From a bacterium (GTDB lineage Bacteria; Hinthialibacterota; Hinthialibacteria; OLB16): a DNA stretch of 64,000 bases. The notes under the pieces were generated by a model. The model worked only from the letters and a program-made list of their open reading frames with translations. It had not been told where the DNA came from and did no database searches. The stretch is from NCBI GenBank assembly GCA_022072055.1, contig JAJVIK010000011.1:308597-372596 (forward strand), in the 5' to 3' direction. Made by a program: the position numbers and the translations under genes. Shown here one piece after another: positions 42,565 through 51,531 of this stretch; positions within the stretch are counted from its first letter, which is position 1; every line of letters begins with the position of its first letter.

Positions 42565-43892
42565 GCCTCCCCCGCGGATTGTGTTGATGGCATCTCCCGC
42601 CGGACCCAAATCGCGAGCGCCACGGAGAGCGCCAGGAGTATCGCCCCCAAGGCTTGGTGAAGGGTGGGAAGAAAGGCCCGAACATTTTCGGAAAAGGAGT
42701 AGGCGGAACCCATCGGCAGGGTGGTGAGGAGCGCGCCGAAACCGGAAATCAATTGGAGGCCCACGACGACAATCAGCCATACCCCGCACTTCCGCGCCGG
42801 GGAGCTCGATGGGTGCAGCGCAAAGCCGCGGATCCCCACGACCAAGGCGACGAGAGTGGCGATGGAGGCCAGGGTGAGATGCGAAATCAGCGCGTTTGCG
42901 TAGTGACGTTGGATGGCCCCCAAAATGATCTGCGCGAAGAGCAGCACGACAAAGGAATCGGCCAGGCGGATATCCAGCCGACTCGTTGGAACTGGGGAAG
43001 CGGGCCGCGAGAGGCGGTAGCTGTGTGATGTAAGAACCGCCAGAGACCCCATCAGGGCAAAGAAAACCTGTCCAAAGACCCCATGCACGGCCGCCAGGAG
43101 CAGGTTCGGCGCGGTGTCCTCGGGTGAGGCGCTGAGGGTGAACCTTCCGGTCACCCGCAGCCCACCCATCACCCCTTGTGCAATCACGGCAAGCAGGGCC
43201 ACGAGCGCCAGCCCCTTGAGCCATCTCCTGTCCTCAACCAGCCAGAGATGAACCGCAAGGCAGAGTGTGGTAAGCCCCACCAGGGAGCCGAACAGGCGAT
43301 GAGCATGCTCGTAATACACCCCGCCGGTCATCCGGGAGAGCGGGTAGAGAAACATGTTGTAACCGAATGAGTTGGGCCAATCGACCACGGCCAGACCGGC
43401 ATCCTTAGAAGTCACCAGCCCACCGGCCACCAGAAGCAGGAAGGTTGCACCCACCCCAACCTGGGCGAACCGCCCTGTCCAAGAGTCCACAGGGGCGCGC
43501 TGTGGCCTTAAGGCGCCGAGTCCGGCCCCGATCGCGCCGAGTAGCGCCGCGAGTAGGAACCAGCCGGGTAGCCAAAGCGCCACGGTCGGAATGCCCCGGC
43601 TTTCGGCATGGTCGGTGAGCACCGATCCCAGAACCAGCAGGTTCAGGAACGAAGCCAACAGACCGATCTGAAGCCCGCCTTTCCAACCCCTTGGAGTCGT
43701 TCGCCCGATCCAAACCCCGCCGAAAAGGAGGCAGGCCACCATCAGGATCAGGACAATGGGGCTGGGAACCCATGCCGGGGGCATCCGACAGATGTAACCG
43801 ATCATCCAAAGGATGACCGTGGTCCCGAAGCTGACCGCAAGGAGGTCCGCGGCGGCGCGCGGGGGACTTGATGCCAAGGAGGAGTCAGCCAT
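42561..43892 (-). CDS. ctaA: Heme A synthase (COX15/CtaA family)
   Basis: 443 residues from MADSSLAS. A longer start at 44018 would reach into the divergent gene. Many membrane helices. Family motifs: VTSKDAGLAVVDWPNSFG (near 160) and EHAHRLFGSLVGL for heme binding, VHGVFGQVFFALMG, and a second LHQALGAILLA near the C-terminus. It oxidises the C8 methyl of heme O to the formyl group of heme A for aa3-type oxidases. The first about 130 residues carry extra helices beyond the usual eight. Divergent from heme O synthase. Confidence 0.9.
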   Translation of the reverse strand: MADSSLASSPPRAAADLLAVSFGTTVILWMIGYICRMPPAWVPSPIVLILMVACLLFGGVWIGRTTPRGWKGGLQIGLLASFLNLLVLGSVLTDHAESRGIPTVALWLPGWFLLAALLGAIGAGLGALRPQRAPVDSWTGRFAQVGVGATFLLLVAGGLVTSKDAGLAVVDWPNSFGYNMFLYPLSRMTGGVYYEHAHRLFGSLVGLTTLCLAVHLWLVEDRRWLKGLALVALLAVIAQGVMGGLRVTGRFTLSASPEDTAPNLLLAAVHGVFGQVFFALMGSLAVLTSHSYRLSRPASPVPTSRLDIRLADSFVVLLFAQIILGAIQRHYANALISHLTLASIATLVALVVGIRGFALHPSSSPARKCGVWLIVVVGLQLISGFGALLTTLPMGSAYSFSENVRAFLPTLHQALGAILLALSVALAIWVRREMPSTQSAGEA

Positions 43893-43910
43893 GGGAGACC
43901 TCAGAAAGAC

Positions 43911-43938
43911 TTGTTCATGGGCCGAAAGATGGTAGTAT
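43911..43938 (+). promoter_or_regulatory. Candidate promoter of heme O synthase
   Basis: TTGTTC (43911-43916) and TAGTAT (43933-43938) are 16 bp apart on the plus strand. The -10 is the same hexamer as in the BlaI-like promoter. The start site would fall near 43945, which supports the ATG at 43996 as the translation start. Confidence 0.35.
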
Positions 43939-43995
43939 CCTACTCGCTTGAATGCCCGATTGACACACCGAACAGGATTCATCGCGCGACCCTTC

Positions 43996-44949
43996 ATGAC
44001 CTTGAACCGTGACTCCATTGGACTCTACCTGGAACTCGCCAAGGCCAGGTTGACCGGATTGGTGGCCCTCACCACGGCCGTCGGTTTTCTCCTCGCGTGT
44101 CGCGGGGATTGGGACCTGTGGACCCTATTCTGGACAGTCATCGGTACAGGGCTGGCGGGAGGCGGGTCGAACGGACTGAACCAGTGGCGGGAGTCGAACC
44201 TGGATGGACAAATGGATCGCACCCGAATGCGTCCCTTGCCCTCGGGCAGGATCTCACCCCAGCGGGCGTTCCGGTTTTCAGTAGCGCTTTCGACGCTCGG
44301 AGTGGGAATCCTCGCGGCCTTTGTCAACGGGCTCACCGCGCTCTTGGGCGCTGTCACGGTGCTGCTTTATGTCCTGGTTTACACGCCGCTCAAGACCCAG
44401 ACCTCGCTTTGCACCCTTGTGGGAGCGGTCTGCGGGGCGATCCCGCCAATGATGGGATGGACCGGGGCGGTGGGACAGATCGAGAGCGGAGCCTGGATTC
44501 TTGCCGCGATACTGTTCGTCTGGCAGATCCCGCACTTCCTCGCACTGGCATGGCTGTACCGCGCCGACTACCTCCGGGGAGGGTTCCGGATGCTTCCGGT
44601 GGTGGATCCCCACGGGGCGTTGACCTGTCACGCCGTGGTCTTGTACTGCATTGCCCTGCTTCCGGTGGCTTTGACCCTCTCCCTGGTCGGGGTCACGGGG
44701 TGGCTGTTCGCGGTGGGCTCGGTCGTTCTGGGGGGCATGTTCCTTTCCCTGGGCATGCGCCTGTACCGCCAGCGCACCGACCGTGAGGCCCGGAGGGTAT
44801 TCCTGGGCAGTTTGATCTACCTCTCGCTGCTCATGGCGCTGATGGTTGCGGACCGACTCGCGCCTCCTCTCGGAGTGGCCGAGGCGACCGGCATCAGTCC
44901 ATTCGCCAAGATCTATATCGATATCGCGGATTCCCTTGAAGGGGATTGA
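43996..44949 (+). CDS. ctaB: Heme O synthase (protoheme IX farnesyltransferase)
   Basis: 317 residues from the ATG at 43996. A TTG at 43948 would add 16 poor residues. UbiA-type prenyltransferase with about eight membrane helices and the two Asp-rich sites: NQWRESNLDGQMDRTRMRPLPSG-type motif near 64-80 and YRADYLRGGFRML near 190. It adds a farnesyl group to heme b, making heme O for the enzyme encoded divergently. Together the pair makes heme A. No oxidase subunits are in the window. Confidence 0.93.
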   Translation: MTLNRDSIGLYLELAKARLTGLVALTTAVGFLLACRGDWDLWTLFWTVIGTGLAGGGSNGLNQWRESNLDGQMDRTRMRPLPSGRISPQRAFRFSVALSTLGVGILAAFVNGLTALLGAVTVLLYVLVYTPLKTQTSLCTLVGAVCGAIPPMMGWTGAVGQIESGAWILAAILFVWQIPHFLALAWLYRADYLRGGFRMLPVVDPHGALTCHAVVLYCIALLPVALTLSLVGVTGWLFAVGSVVLGGMFLSLGMRLYRQRTDREARRVFLGSLIYLSLLMALMVADRLAPPLGVAEATGISPFAKIYIDIADSLEGD

Positions 44950-44990
44950 GGCTCCCATCGGGGAGCCGGAAGTTGGGCGGGTCGGCTCTC

Positions 44991-46550
44991 ATGGCATCGG
45001 ACCACACGACAATCAAGGAAGACGAGGGTCTCACCGGGTTGCTGGAGCGCGCGCGGGAGTATGGGCGCGAACAGCGGTATTTCGAGGTCCTTGAGCTCTG
45101 CGAGAGTTTGGAGCGGGAAGATCCCTCGAACCTCGAGGTTCTTTTTCTCCAAGGGGGGGCGCATTACAAGCTGGGGGATTTCGCCTCCGCCATCCGCAGC
45201 TGGGAGCAGATCCTGGAGTTTCAACCGGATAACCACCAGGCGCGCGAGTGGCTGGAAAGGGCGACAAGCGCGATTGCCGGGCAGGACTTCGATCAGCCTT
45301 TGCCGGAATATGAGCCCCCCACACTTTCCGAAAGCGCGCTTTCCAGCCTCACCCAAACAGTAACCGTCGCCAGACCCTCGGCTGGGAAGCAGCCTGCCGC
45401 CGCGTCCAGATCCGAATCCGGGCCGCGCCCCACTTCGCTCCACACGAACATCCGGCGGAATACGGAAACCGGCGAAATCGAGGTGGTCTTCCATCCCCGT
45501 GTGGCCGAATCGGACATCGAGCGCGCCCTTGCCGTCCCGTCCGGATTTGAATACGGCGGGGACACCATCGCGACCATTCCCGAAGCGCGGACTGTGGCGC
45601 GCCGAAAAACGCTCGCGGTGACCGCCATGATCCTCGCGCTCGGCGCTCCGATTCTCTGGGTCGGTCAGACCGACCGGACCGTCCCGGGGGGGTTGCTGCC
45701 TTACCTCCCGGGCTTGTTGCTCGAAATCCTGGGAATGGCTGTCTGTCTTGCCGCGCCGATCTTTTTCCTCTGGGCCAATCGGCGGCCCGCCCTATGGATT
45801 TCGCAGAAGACCCCTGAGGCGACCGCGCGGCATTTTTACCGGAACCTCATCCGCGCCAAGGGAATCACCCCGCGTTTCCCCGACCCGGGAAGCGCCGTGC
45901 TCTTGCTCGCTCCCACCGCCGGGGCCCATCACACCGCCGACCCGGTCGGAACGCTCCATGAGCTTTGGAGCGAGTGGTCCAAGGAGTGGGGGGAACTCAT
46001 GGCTCGGGTGGCTCGCGGGCATGTCCTCGACACGGCCACCTGCAAGCGATGCCGCAAGAAAGGATCGGGGCTCTGGAGCCGTATCGAGCGGCGGGCCACC
46101 GCCAAGGATTTGAATTCCGGGGCGTATGTCCTTTGTGGCGGGTGCGGGGCGGCGTATTGCCCGGATTGCCTGGCCACGCTCCCCGAGGAGGGAAGGCGCA
46201 TCCACCGGTGTAAGTGCGGCAAGACTCTCGACAACACGCTCGTGCTCTTGCGCGATCCGCATCTCCATCTCAGCTTCCGATTAGACACCGTCAAGGAGCG
46301 CCAATCGCGCTTCAAGGTCAGGATCGTTCAGACCGAAATCCTGATCACCGTGGAATACTCGGAAAGGCGGCGCGGGGAGCGACATCTGGCGGGTTACATT
46401 CGTTGCACATTACCCAATGTGGAGGTCAAGATCGGGGACATGTGGTACCTGGTGGGGGATAAGCCCAACGACCTCCATCGCATCGAGGAGATCGGATCGG
46501 ATTCGATCCCCGCCGCCAAGGTGGAGACTCCCGGTCCCTCGGCGGCATAG
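44991..46550 (+). CDS. Membrane protein with N-terminal TPR and C-terminal zinc-ribbon, unknown function
   Basis: 519 residues from the ATG at 44991. Residues about 10-95 resemble two TPR units (LEVLFLQGGAHYKLGDFASAIRSWEQIL). After a linker come two membrane helices (about 210-265: TAMILALGAPILWVG, LLLEILGMAVCLAAPIFFLWA). The cytoplasmic-type C-terminal part has cysteine pairs CKRC, CGGC, CPDC and CKC, enough for two zinc-ribbon sites (about 345-420). The last 110 residues are beta-rich. I do not recognise the family. It lies 41 bp after ctaB on the same strand and may share its transcript. Confidence 0.65.
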   Translation: MASDHTTIKEDEGLTGLLERAREYGREQRYFEVLELCESLEREDPSNLEVLFLQGGAHYKLGDFASAIRSWEQILEFQPDNHQAREWLERATSAIAGQDFDQPLPEYEPPTLSESALSSLTQTVTVARPSAGKQPAAASRSESGPRPTSLHTNIRRNTETGEIEVVFHPRVAESDIERALAVPSGFEYGGDTIATIPEARTVARRKTLAVTAMILALGAPILWVGQTDRTVPGGLLPYLPGLLLEILGMAVCLAAPIFFLWANRRPALWISQKTPEATARHFYRNLIRAKGITPRFPDPGSAVLLLAPTAGAHHTADPVGTLHELWSEWSKEWGELMARVARGHVLDTATCKRCRKKGSGLWSRIERRATAKDLNSGAYVLCGGCGAAYCPDCLATLPEEGRRIHRCKCGKTLDNTLVLLRDPHLHLSFRLDTVKERQSRFKVRIVQTEILITVEYSERRRGERHLAGYIRCTLPNVEVKIGDMWYLVGDKPNDLHRIEEIGSDSIPAAKVETPGPSAA

Positions 46551-46603
46551 AAAAGCCGGTGCGGTCCTGAAGGACAGTCGAGCTCGCGGTCAAGATTCCC
46601 GTG

Positions 46604-47776
46604 TCACGGCGCCAAGCTCAGGCGCGCCAGGCCCACGAGCGGTTGGCAGGCGCTGGCGACATATCCGGGGACCGCGGAATCCCCTCCCTTAACCCACTCC
46701 TTGATTCCGTTCCGCTGGAAGTCCTCCACCAATTCGACGAAGGTTCGCTTGGCGAGCTCGGGATCCTTGTGGTAAACCGTCACAAACCACCACCCGAAAG
46801 GGGTGGCCCAGTGGCCGCCGTTCTGATAGCGATCCTTGGGCGTGAGCGACCTTTCCCAGTATTCCCCCGGCGCGCTGTGGCGGAGCTGACCCCGCTGCAT
46901 GAGCGCTTTGTGATGAGTGACGAGGTAATTCGAGATTCGCTCGGACTGCGCCTGGCTCGCAAGCCCCGAATAGACGGAAAACGCGGACCCCCAGATGTCG
47001 ATCTGATTGCAGTCCATGCTCGCGGCGCGAAACATCCCCGCCGAGGGATCCCAGAAGCGTTGAAGCGCGCGTTTGAGTTTCTCCGCGCGCGAGAGGTGTG
47101 TGGCGGCAACCTCTTCCCTGCCCGCCGAACGCTCCATCTCCGCGATGCGCTCATGCGCCTCCCACTGCAGGAGCGAGGCGAAGAAGAGTTCCCCGCTCAT
47201 CAGGATCGTGTCGAAGAACCCGTAGGAGGAGTGCGGCGCGCCGGGATCGACCCATATCAGTCCCGAAGCGCTTTTCAGCGGGTAGTCCAGAGCGCGTGCA
47301 AGCTGGGCGCGGCAACCTTCATACAATGAAAAGTCCCCGCGCCGTCGGCCCAAGAGGTGCGCCAGCTTGACCATGAAAGCGGGGTTGTCCGTGGCCGGGA
47401 GGGGACCGATTCCATTCTCCGGAGGACCCGGTTTGTAGACCGCGAGACCATCCGCCTGGACACGATCCGGCATCGCCCCATCCGCGCGTTGGCCGGCAAG
47501 GAGATATCTGAACCCGGCCTCCGCCTCCTCAAGGGAGAGCGCCTCCGGACACCCCTCAAGACAATAGAAGAAATCACGCGTCCACAACGCCGCGTAGTGG
47601 CCGGAGCTGTCGGGAGTCAGAATGAGCGTCCCATCCGTGGCTTCGCGCAGGGCCGCTCGGGCGGTTCCCGCCGCTTCCTGCCTGAGCCAGGCGGCGGCCT
47701 CCTCAAAGGAAAGAGCCATCACCGGAAGGGATTTGAGGAGACAGAGGACAAGGATGGGGAAAGGGGATGGGCGCAC
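46604..47776 (-). CDS. Secreted (alpha/alpha)6-barrel glycosidase-like protein
   Basis: 390 residues with a signal peptide ending near VMA-L. Helical hairpins with six-hairpin-glycosidase features: YAALWTRDFFYCLEG (WTRD as in GH37/GH63-like enzymes), PATDNPAFMVKLAHL, PGAPHSSYGFFDTI, and NGGHWATPFGWWFV. Acidic residues at WTRD and GFFD could be catalytic. The specific family is not recognised. It follows a small gene with only 3 bp between them. Confidence 0.75.
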   Translation of the reverse strand: MRPSPFPILVLCLLKSLPVMALSFEEAAAWLRQEAAGTARAALREATDGTLILTPDSSGHYAALWTRDFFYCLEGCPEALSLEEAEAGFRYLLAGQRADGAMPDRVQADGLAVYKPGPPENGIGPLPATDNPAFMVKLAHLLGRRRGDFSLYEGCRAQLARALDYPLKSASGLIWVDPGAPHSSYGFFDTILMSGELFFASLLQWEAHERIAEMERSAGREEVAATHLSRAEKLKRALQRFWDPSAGMFRAASMDCNQIDIWGSAFSVYSGLASQAQSERISNYLVTHHKALMQRGQLRHSAPGEYWERSLTPKDRYQNGGHWATPFGWWFVTVYHKDPELAKRTFVELVEDFQRNGIKEWVKGGDSAVPGYVASACQPLVGLARLSLAP

Positions 47777-47779
47777 TTC

Positions 47780-48100
47780 TCAAAGGCGCTTGAGGATCGA
47801 GTCCACCTTTTCCTTGATGGTGGCGATGTCGGTTTCAATCACCTCAAGACGTTGCGTGGTCTGTTCCATCAGGGAAAGGATCTGCCCGATCTGACGAGCT
47901 TGGCGCTCATCCCGCGACTCGACCGCGGCGGGAGCCGCGGAGCTTTCTTTTTCGGAAGTGGGGGTCTCTTTCGCCCAATACCGCTGGAAGATGCGTTTGG
48001 CCTGATCGCGCGTCAGACCCTCCTTGCTTTTCAACACCCAGGCATGCACCCCATCAAGATATCGATTGATTTCCGCAAGTGTAATGGCCAGCTCCGACAT
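47780..48100 (-). CDS. Small coiled-coil protein
   Basis: 106 residues. The N-terminal half is helical (LAITLAEINRYLDGVHAWVL). A Ser/Ala/Glu-rich linker follows, then a C-terminal heptad-type helix (QIGQILSLMEQTTQRLEVIETDIATIKEKVDSIL). No signal peptide or membrane helix. No known family. It stands ahead of the glycosidase-like gene in a two-gene operon. Its own promoter lies in the AT-rich gap upstream. Confidence 0.6.
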   Translation of the reverse strand: MSELAITLAEINRYLDGVHAWVLKSKEGLTRDQAKRIFQRYWAKETPTSEKESSAAPAAVESRDERQARQIGQILSLMEQTTQRLEVIETDIATIKEKVDSILKRL

Positions 48101-48204
48101 GACAATACCCCCCTTCCCTCTTGGGAACCCCGGTTTGCGGAGTCCCGTGGCATGTCTCCGTCGGGCAGGGCCTGGTGATCACCCAACCTGGAGGTCTGGC
48201 CAGG

Positions 48205-48233
48205 AGGATAGACCAACATAAACAATAAATCAA
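48205..48233 (-). promoter_or_regulatory. Candidate promoter in an AT-rich patch
   Basis: On the minus strand TTGATT (48233-48228) and TATCCT (48210-48205) are 17 bp apart, upstream of the small coiled-coil gene with a leader of about 100 nt. The stretch 48211-48260 is far richer in A and T than the genes around it. AAATCAA/TTGATTT arms form a dyad next to the -35. Confidence 0.45.
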
Positions 48234-48263
48234 GTCTTTTTGTTTTATTTGATTTGTTTGCTG

Positions 48264-49004
48264 TCATTGCGGTTTCCTCAGGCGAAACAACCAGCAAAGC
48301 CCTAGGAAAAACCGATGGCGGTGGGTGACTTCAAACCCCGACAATCGCACAACTTCGCCGAATTCCCGGTCGGTGCAAAACCCCTCCATCGAATCGGCGA
48401 GGTAGCGGTACGCGTGACGGTCACCGGAGATCAGGGCCCCCACCAGAGGGAGTACATGATGGACATAGAGACGGCCCAAGGCATCGGATAGGCCAGAACC
48501 GGCCCGAAAAAAATCGAGGATGATGAACTCCCCGCCCGGCTTCAACACCCGGAGCACCTCGCCAAGCCCTCCCCGAGGGTCCGACCAGTTCCGGACCCCA
48601 AAGGCGCAGTAGACGGCTTCGAAGGCTTGGTCGGGAAAGGGAAGCTGAAGGGCGTCCCCGCAAAGGGCGCCATGGCGAGGGGCGGAGACGCGCAGACGGT
48701 CTCGCGCCTTGGTGAGCATCGGATATGCAAAATCCGCGACCACGACCGTGTCGGAGGGGCGCGCCTTCAGGTTCTTCATGGCCACATCGCCGGTCCCGCC
48801 ACACAGATCGAGAACCCGCGCCGGGGAGGGAACGGTCAAATGACTCACGGCATGGCTCCGCCAACGCTGATCGACGCCGAGGGAAAGCAGCCGGTTGAGC
48901 AGGTCGTAAGTGGGGGCGATGCGCGAGAACATGTCGCGCACCTGGCGCGCCTTTCCCTCGCTTGAGCGTGGATTGGGAAGAACCGGAGTGGAGGCGGACG
49001 ACAT
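48264..49004 (-). CDS. UbiE/MenG-type quinone C-methyltransferase
   Basis: 246 residues. Starts with the KARQVRDMFSRIAPTYDLLNRLLSLGVDQRWR pattern of the family. SAM motif I is VLDLCGGTGDVA, then DFAYPMLTKAR, and the UbiE-specific FGVRNWSDP followed by LGEVLRVLKPGG. It methylates the ring of demethylmenaquinone (or the ubiquinone precursor). Which quinone cannot be told from this window, though menaquinone fits the suggested phyla. It fits with the heme A genes as part of respiration. The leading 17 residues are non-conserved. Confidence 0.92.
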   Translation of the reverse strand: MSSASTPVLPNPRSSEGKARQVRDMFSRIAPTYDLLNRLLSLGVDQRWRSHAVSHLTVPSPARVLDLCGGTGDVAMKNLKARPSDTVVVADFAYPMLTKARDRLRVSAPRHGALCGDALQLPFPDQAFEAVYCAFGVRNWSDPRGGLGEVLRVLKPGGEFIILDFFRAGSGLSDALGRLYVHHVLPLVGALISGDRHAYRYLADSMEGFCTDREFGEVVRLSGFEVTHRHRFFLGLCWLFRLRKPQ

Positions 49005-49039
49005 CGGAAGGGGCGGACTCGCGGCAACCGAAAGGACCG

Positions 49040-50248
49040 TTAAAAGGTCTCGATCAGTTTGGGGGCGTTGGGATCGTTCTTGAGACGCTCCTCAATCTCG
49101 ATCCGGTTGCGCTCGCGAATTTGATCACCGAGATTGGTGCGCATGAAGTAGCGCTCCAGAGCCAACATGCAGTCCTCGTCAAAGTGGGTTCCGATGTCTT
49201 TCTTCATCATTTCGAGGACCTCGTTGGGGTCAAGCGGACTGCGGTAGTCGCGGACCGAGGTGAGGGCGTCGAAGACATCCGCCACCGCCATGACCCTGGA
49301 GAGCGGGTGCATCTGGTCGCCGGTGAGGCCGTCGGGGTACCCGCGGCCATCCACGCGCTCGTGGTGGTGCCCGGCGATGTCGGGAATCTCGCGGAAGCGC
49401 GGGGCGAAGCGGATCTTGTTCAGGATGTCCATGGTGTAGACCACATGCTGCTTCATCTCGGAGTATTCCTCGTCGGTCAACCTCCCGGGCTTGGTTAGAA
49501 TAGACTCCCGGACCCCGATCTTGCCGTAGTCATGAAGCAGGGCGGCGTAATTGAGGATCTCCAGGTCTTCCTCGGAGTAACCCATCTCCGCGGCGATGGC
49601 GAGGGAATAGGCGCGGACTCGCATGGTGTGACCGGCGGTGGTCGGATGGCGCGCGTCGATGGTGGAGGCCATGGCTTCCATCATCGACTCGAAAAGACTC
49701 TTGAGGTCCTGGTAGAGGGTGGAGTTTTCGATCGCGAGCTGGATCTGCGCGGAGAGGGCCCGGAGGAAATCCTCATCCTGCTCGCTGAAGATCCCATCCA
49801 GTTTGTTGATGGCCTGAATCACCGCGATCACCACTCCTTCGCGGTCCTTGACCGGCATGCACAGGATCGAGTTGGTCTTGTATCCGGTGCGCCGGTCCAC
49901 CTCCGGATTGAAACGTTCGTCCTGGTAGGCGTCCGGAATGTTGAGAGTCTCGCCGGTCTGGGCCACATATCCCGAAATCCCGCGCCCCATGGGAACGGTG
50001 AAGGGTTCGGTTCCTTGAGCCACTTTGCTCCAAATCACCCGGCGCTCCTGGTCCACGATGAACAGAGTGGAACGGTCGGCCTTCATCGCTTTGGTGACTC
50101 GCGACATGACGACTGTAAGCAGCTCGTCGATGTTCCTGGCCCCGAAGATGTCCAGGGAAAGAGTGTAAAGCAGCTCCAGCCGTTCGAGACGGTCGCTGAT
50201 TTCGGGCGGGATGTTCGCCCCGATGGGTTTGGCGACAAGTTCACTCAT
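49040..50248 (-). CDS. GAF-HD-GYP cyclic-di-GMP phosphodiesterase
   Basis: 402 residues. GAF domain about 25-180 (RSTLFIVDQERRVIWSKVA, MGRGISGYVAQTGE). HD-GYP domain about 185-355: HPTTAGHTMRV, metal site H239-D240 in LLHDYGKIG, HHHERVDGRGYPDGL (294-308) with the GYP signature, and VMAVADVFDALTS. It is expected to break down c-di-GMP (or cGAMP) under GAF control in the cytoplasm. All metal-site residues are present. No membrane part. Confidence 0.95.
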   Translation of the reverse strand: MSELVAKPIGANIPPEISDRLERLELLYTLSLDIFGARNIDELLTVVMSRVTKAMKADRSTLFIVDQERRVIWSKVAQGTEPFTVPMGRGISGYVAQTGETLNIPDAYQDERFNPEVDRRTGYKTNSILCMPVKDREGVVIAVIQAINKLDGIFSEQDEDFLRALSAQIQLAIENSTLYQDLKSLFESMMEAMASTIDARHPTTAGHTMRVRAYSLAIAAEMGYSEEDLEILNYAALLHDYGKIGVRESILTKPGRLTDEEYSEMKQHVVYTMDILNKIRFAPRFREIPDIAGHHHERVDGRGYPDGLTGDQMHPLSRVMAVADVFDALTSVRDYRSPLDPNEVLEMMKKDIGTHFDEDCMLALERYFMRTNLGDQIRERNRIEIEERLKNDPNAPKLIETF

Positions 50249-50358
50249 GGCTTACTGCGCGCCTGCTTGAGGCGGCTCCATATTAGACTGGGATCAGGGG
50301 GTTGCCAGCCCCCTTTATCCGGAGCGGAGTTCCCTCTCCGAGAGGACTCCCACCCTTG

Positions 50359-51429
50359 TCAAATGTCCCAGTCGAACAGTCTCCCCTGCACCGGTCCCGG
50401 AGCACGGAAGGAGTCGGTTGAGAGTTCCGCCCTCGCCTCGCCGATCCCGGCCTTCCGGCGCGCCATCTTGAAGACCTTGTTCAACTGTTCGGCGAGGAGG
50501 CCATCCCCACGCATGCGGCGATGAAAGGCGGTGTCGTTCAGCGATCCGCCGCGCATCGCTCGGACCCGATTGAGAACTTTTTCCTTTCTGTCCGGAAAGT
50601 GGAGAGTGAGCCAATGTTCAAAAAGGTCGGCCACCGCGAGGGGCAGTCGAAGCGGGATATAGGCGGCAAAGCGTGCCCCGGCCTCGGCGGCATGTTTCAG
50701 AATTGTGGGCATCTCATGGTCCGTGAGTCCCGGAATGACCGGGGCCACCATCACCCCCACCGGAACTCCGGCCCGAGACAGGGTTCGAATCGCGTCCAGC
50801 CGCGCTTCGGGACGGCTGGTCCTCGGCTCAAGGACTTGGACCAGATTGGGATCCAGGGTTGTGATCGAAAGGTACACCGCCGCGGCCCGATGGCCAGCGA
50901 GTTCCCCTAGCAGATCGGAGTCCCGAGCGACAAGCCGGTTCTTGGTCACTAGGGTCACCGGGTTGCGAAACTCGGCCAGCACCTCAAGGCACCTCCGAGT
51001 AATCCTCAGTCTTCGCTCAATCGGCTGGTAGCAATCGGTCACCCCGCTCAGTCCGATAACCTGGGGGCGCCACTTGGGGGAACTGAGCTCCTCACGCAGC
51101 AGCTCGGGGGCGTCCTCCTTCACAAGAATCCTGGTCTCGAAGTCCAAGCCGGAGGAAAAGCCGAGGTACTCGTGATAAGGGCGGGCGTAGCAATACGCGC
51201 AGCCATGCTCGCAACCGCGATACGGGTTCAGCCCCAGGTTGTAGGGGATGTCCGGGCTGTCGTTCGGAGTCAGGATCGAGCGCGAGCTGTCGCGAAGGAA
51301 TTCGGTCCTCGGGGCGGGGGCCTCGGGATCGAATGCCTCCGATTCAGGTTCGTGGTTGAACTTCTCGAACCTCCCGGCGGGATTCCGGTTCAACCCCCGC
51401 CCGCGTACTGGAATATCCCCGATCTCCAC
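50359..51429 (-). CDS. Radical SAM protein, SplB/PA0069-Rv2578c type
   Basis: 356 residues. The cluster motif C-x3-C-x2-C is in NPYRGCEHGCAYCYARP (near 68-84). The core follows with QVIGLSGVTDCYQPIERRLRITRRCLEVL and NPVTLVTKNRL, and the C-terminal RLFDW tail, as in the PA0069/Rv2578c family related to spore photoproduct lyase. Biochemical role not established for this family. It lies alone, head to head with a GT2 gene 102 bp away. Confidence 0.9.
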   Translation of the reverse strand: MEIGDIPVRGRGLNRNPAGRFEKFNHEPESEAFDPEAPAPRTEFLRDSSRSILTPNDSPDIPYNLGLNPYRGCEHGCAYCYARPYHEYLGFSSGLDFETRILVKEDAPELLREELSSPKWRPQVIGLSGVTDCYQPIERRLRITRRCLEVLAEFRNPVTLVTKNRLVARDSDLLGELAGHRAAAVYLSITTLDPNLVQVLEPRTSRPEARLDAIRTLSRAGVPVGVMVAPVIPGLTDHEMPTILKHAAEAGARFAAYIPLRLPLAVADLFEHWLTLHFPDRKEKVLNRVRAMRGGSLNDTAFHRRMRGDGLLAEQLNKVFKMARRKAGIGEARAELSTDSFRAPGPVQGRLFDWDI

Positions 51430-51531
51430 TGACTCCCTCCGACCTCCCCCCCCTTGGCTCTGTTTCCGAGCGGGTTTCCGCCATTATAATCGCCGCGCCG
51501 TTGTCCGCCAGCAAGAAATGAAGGGGCTTTC

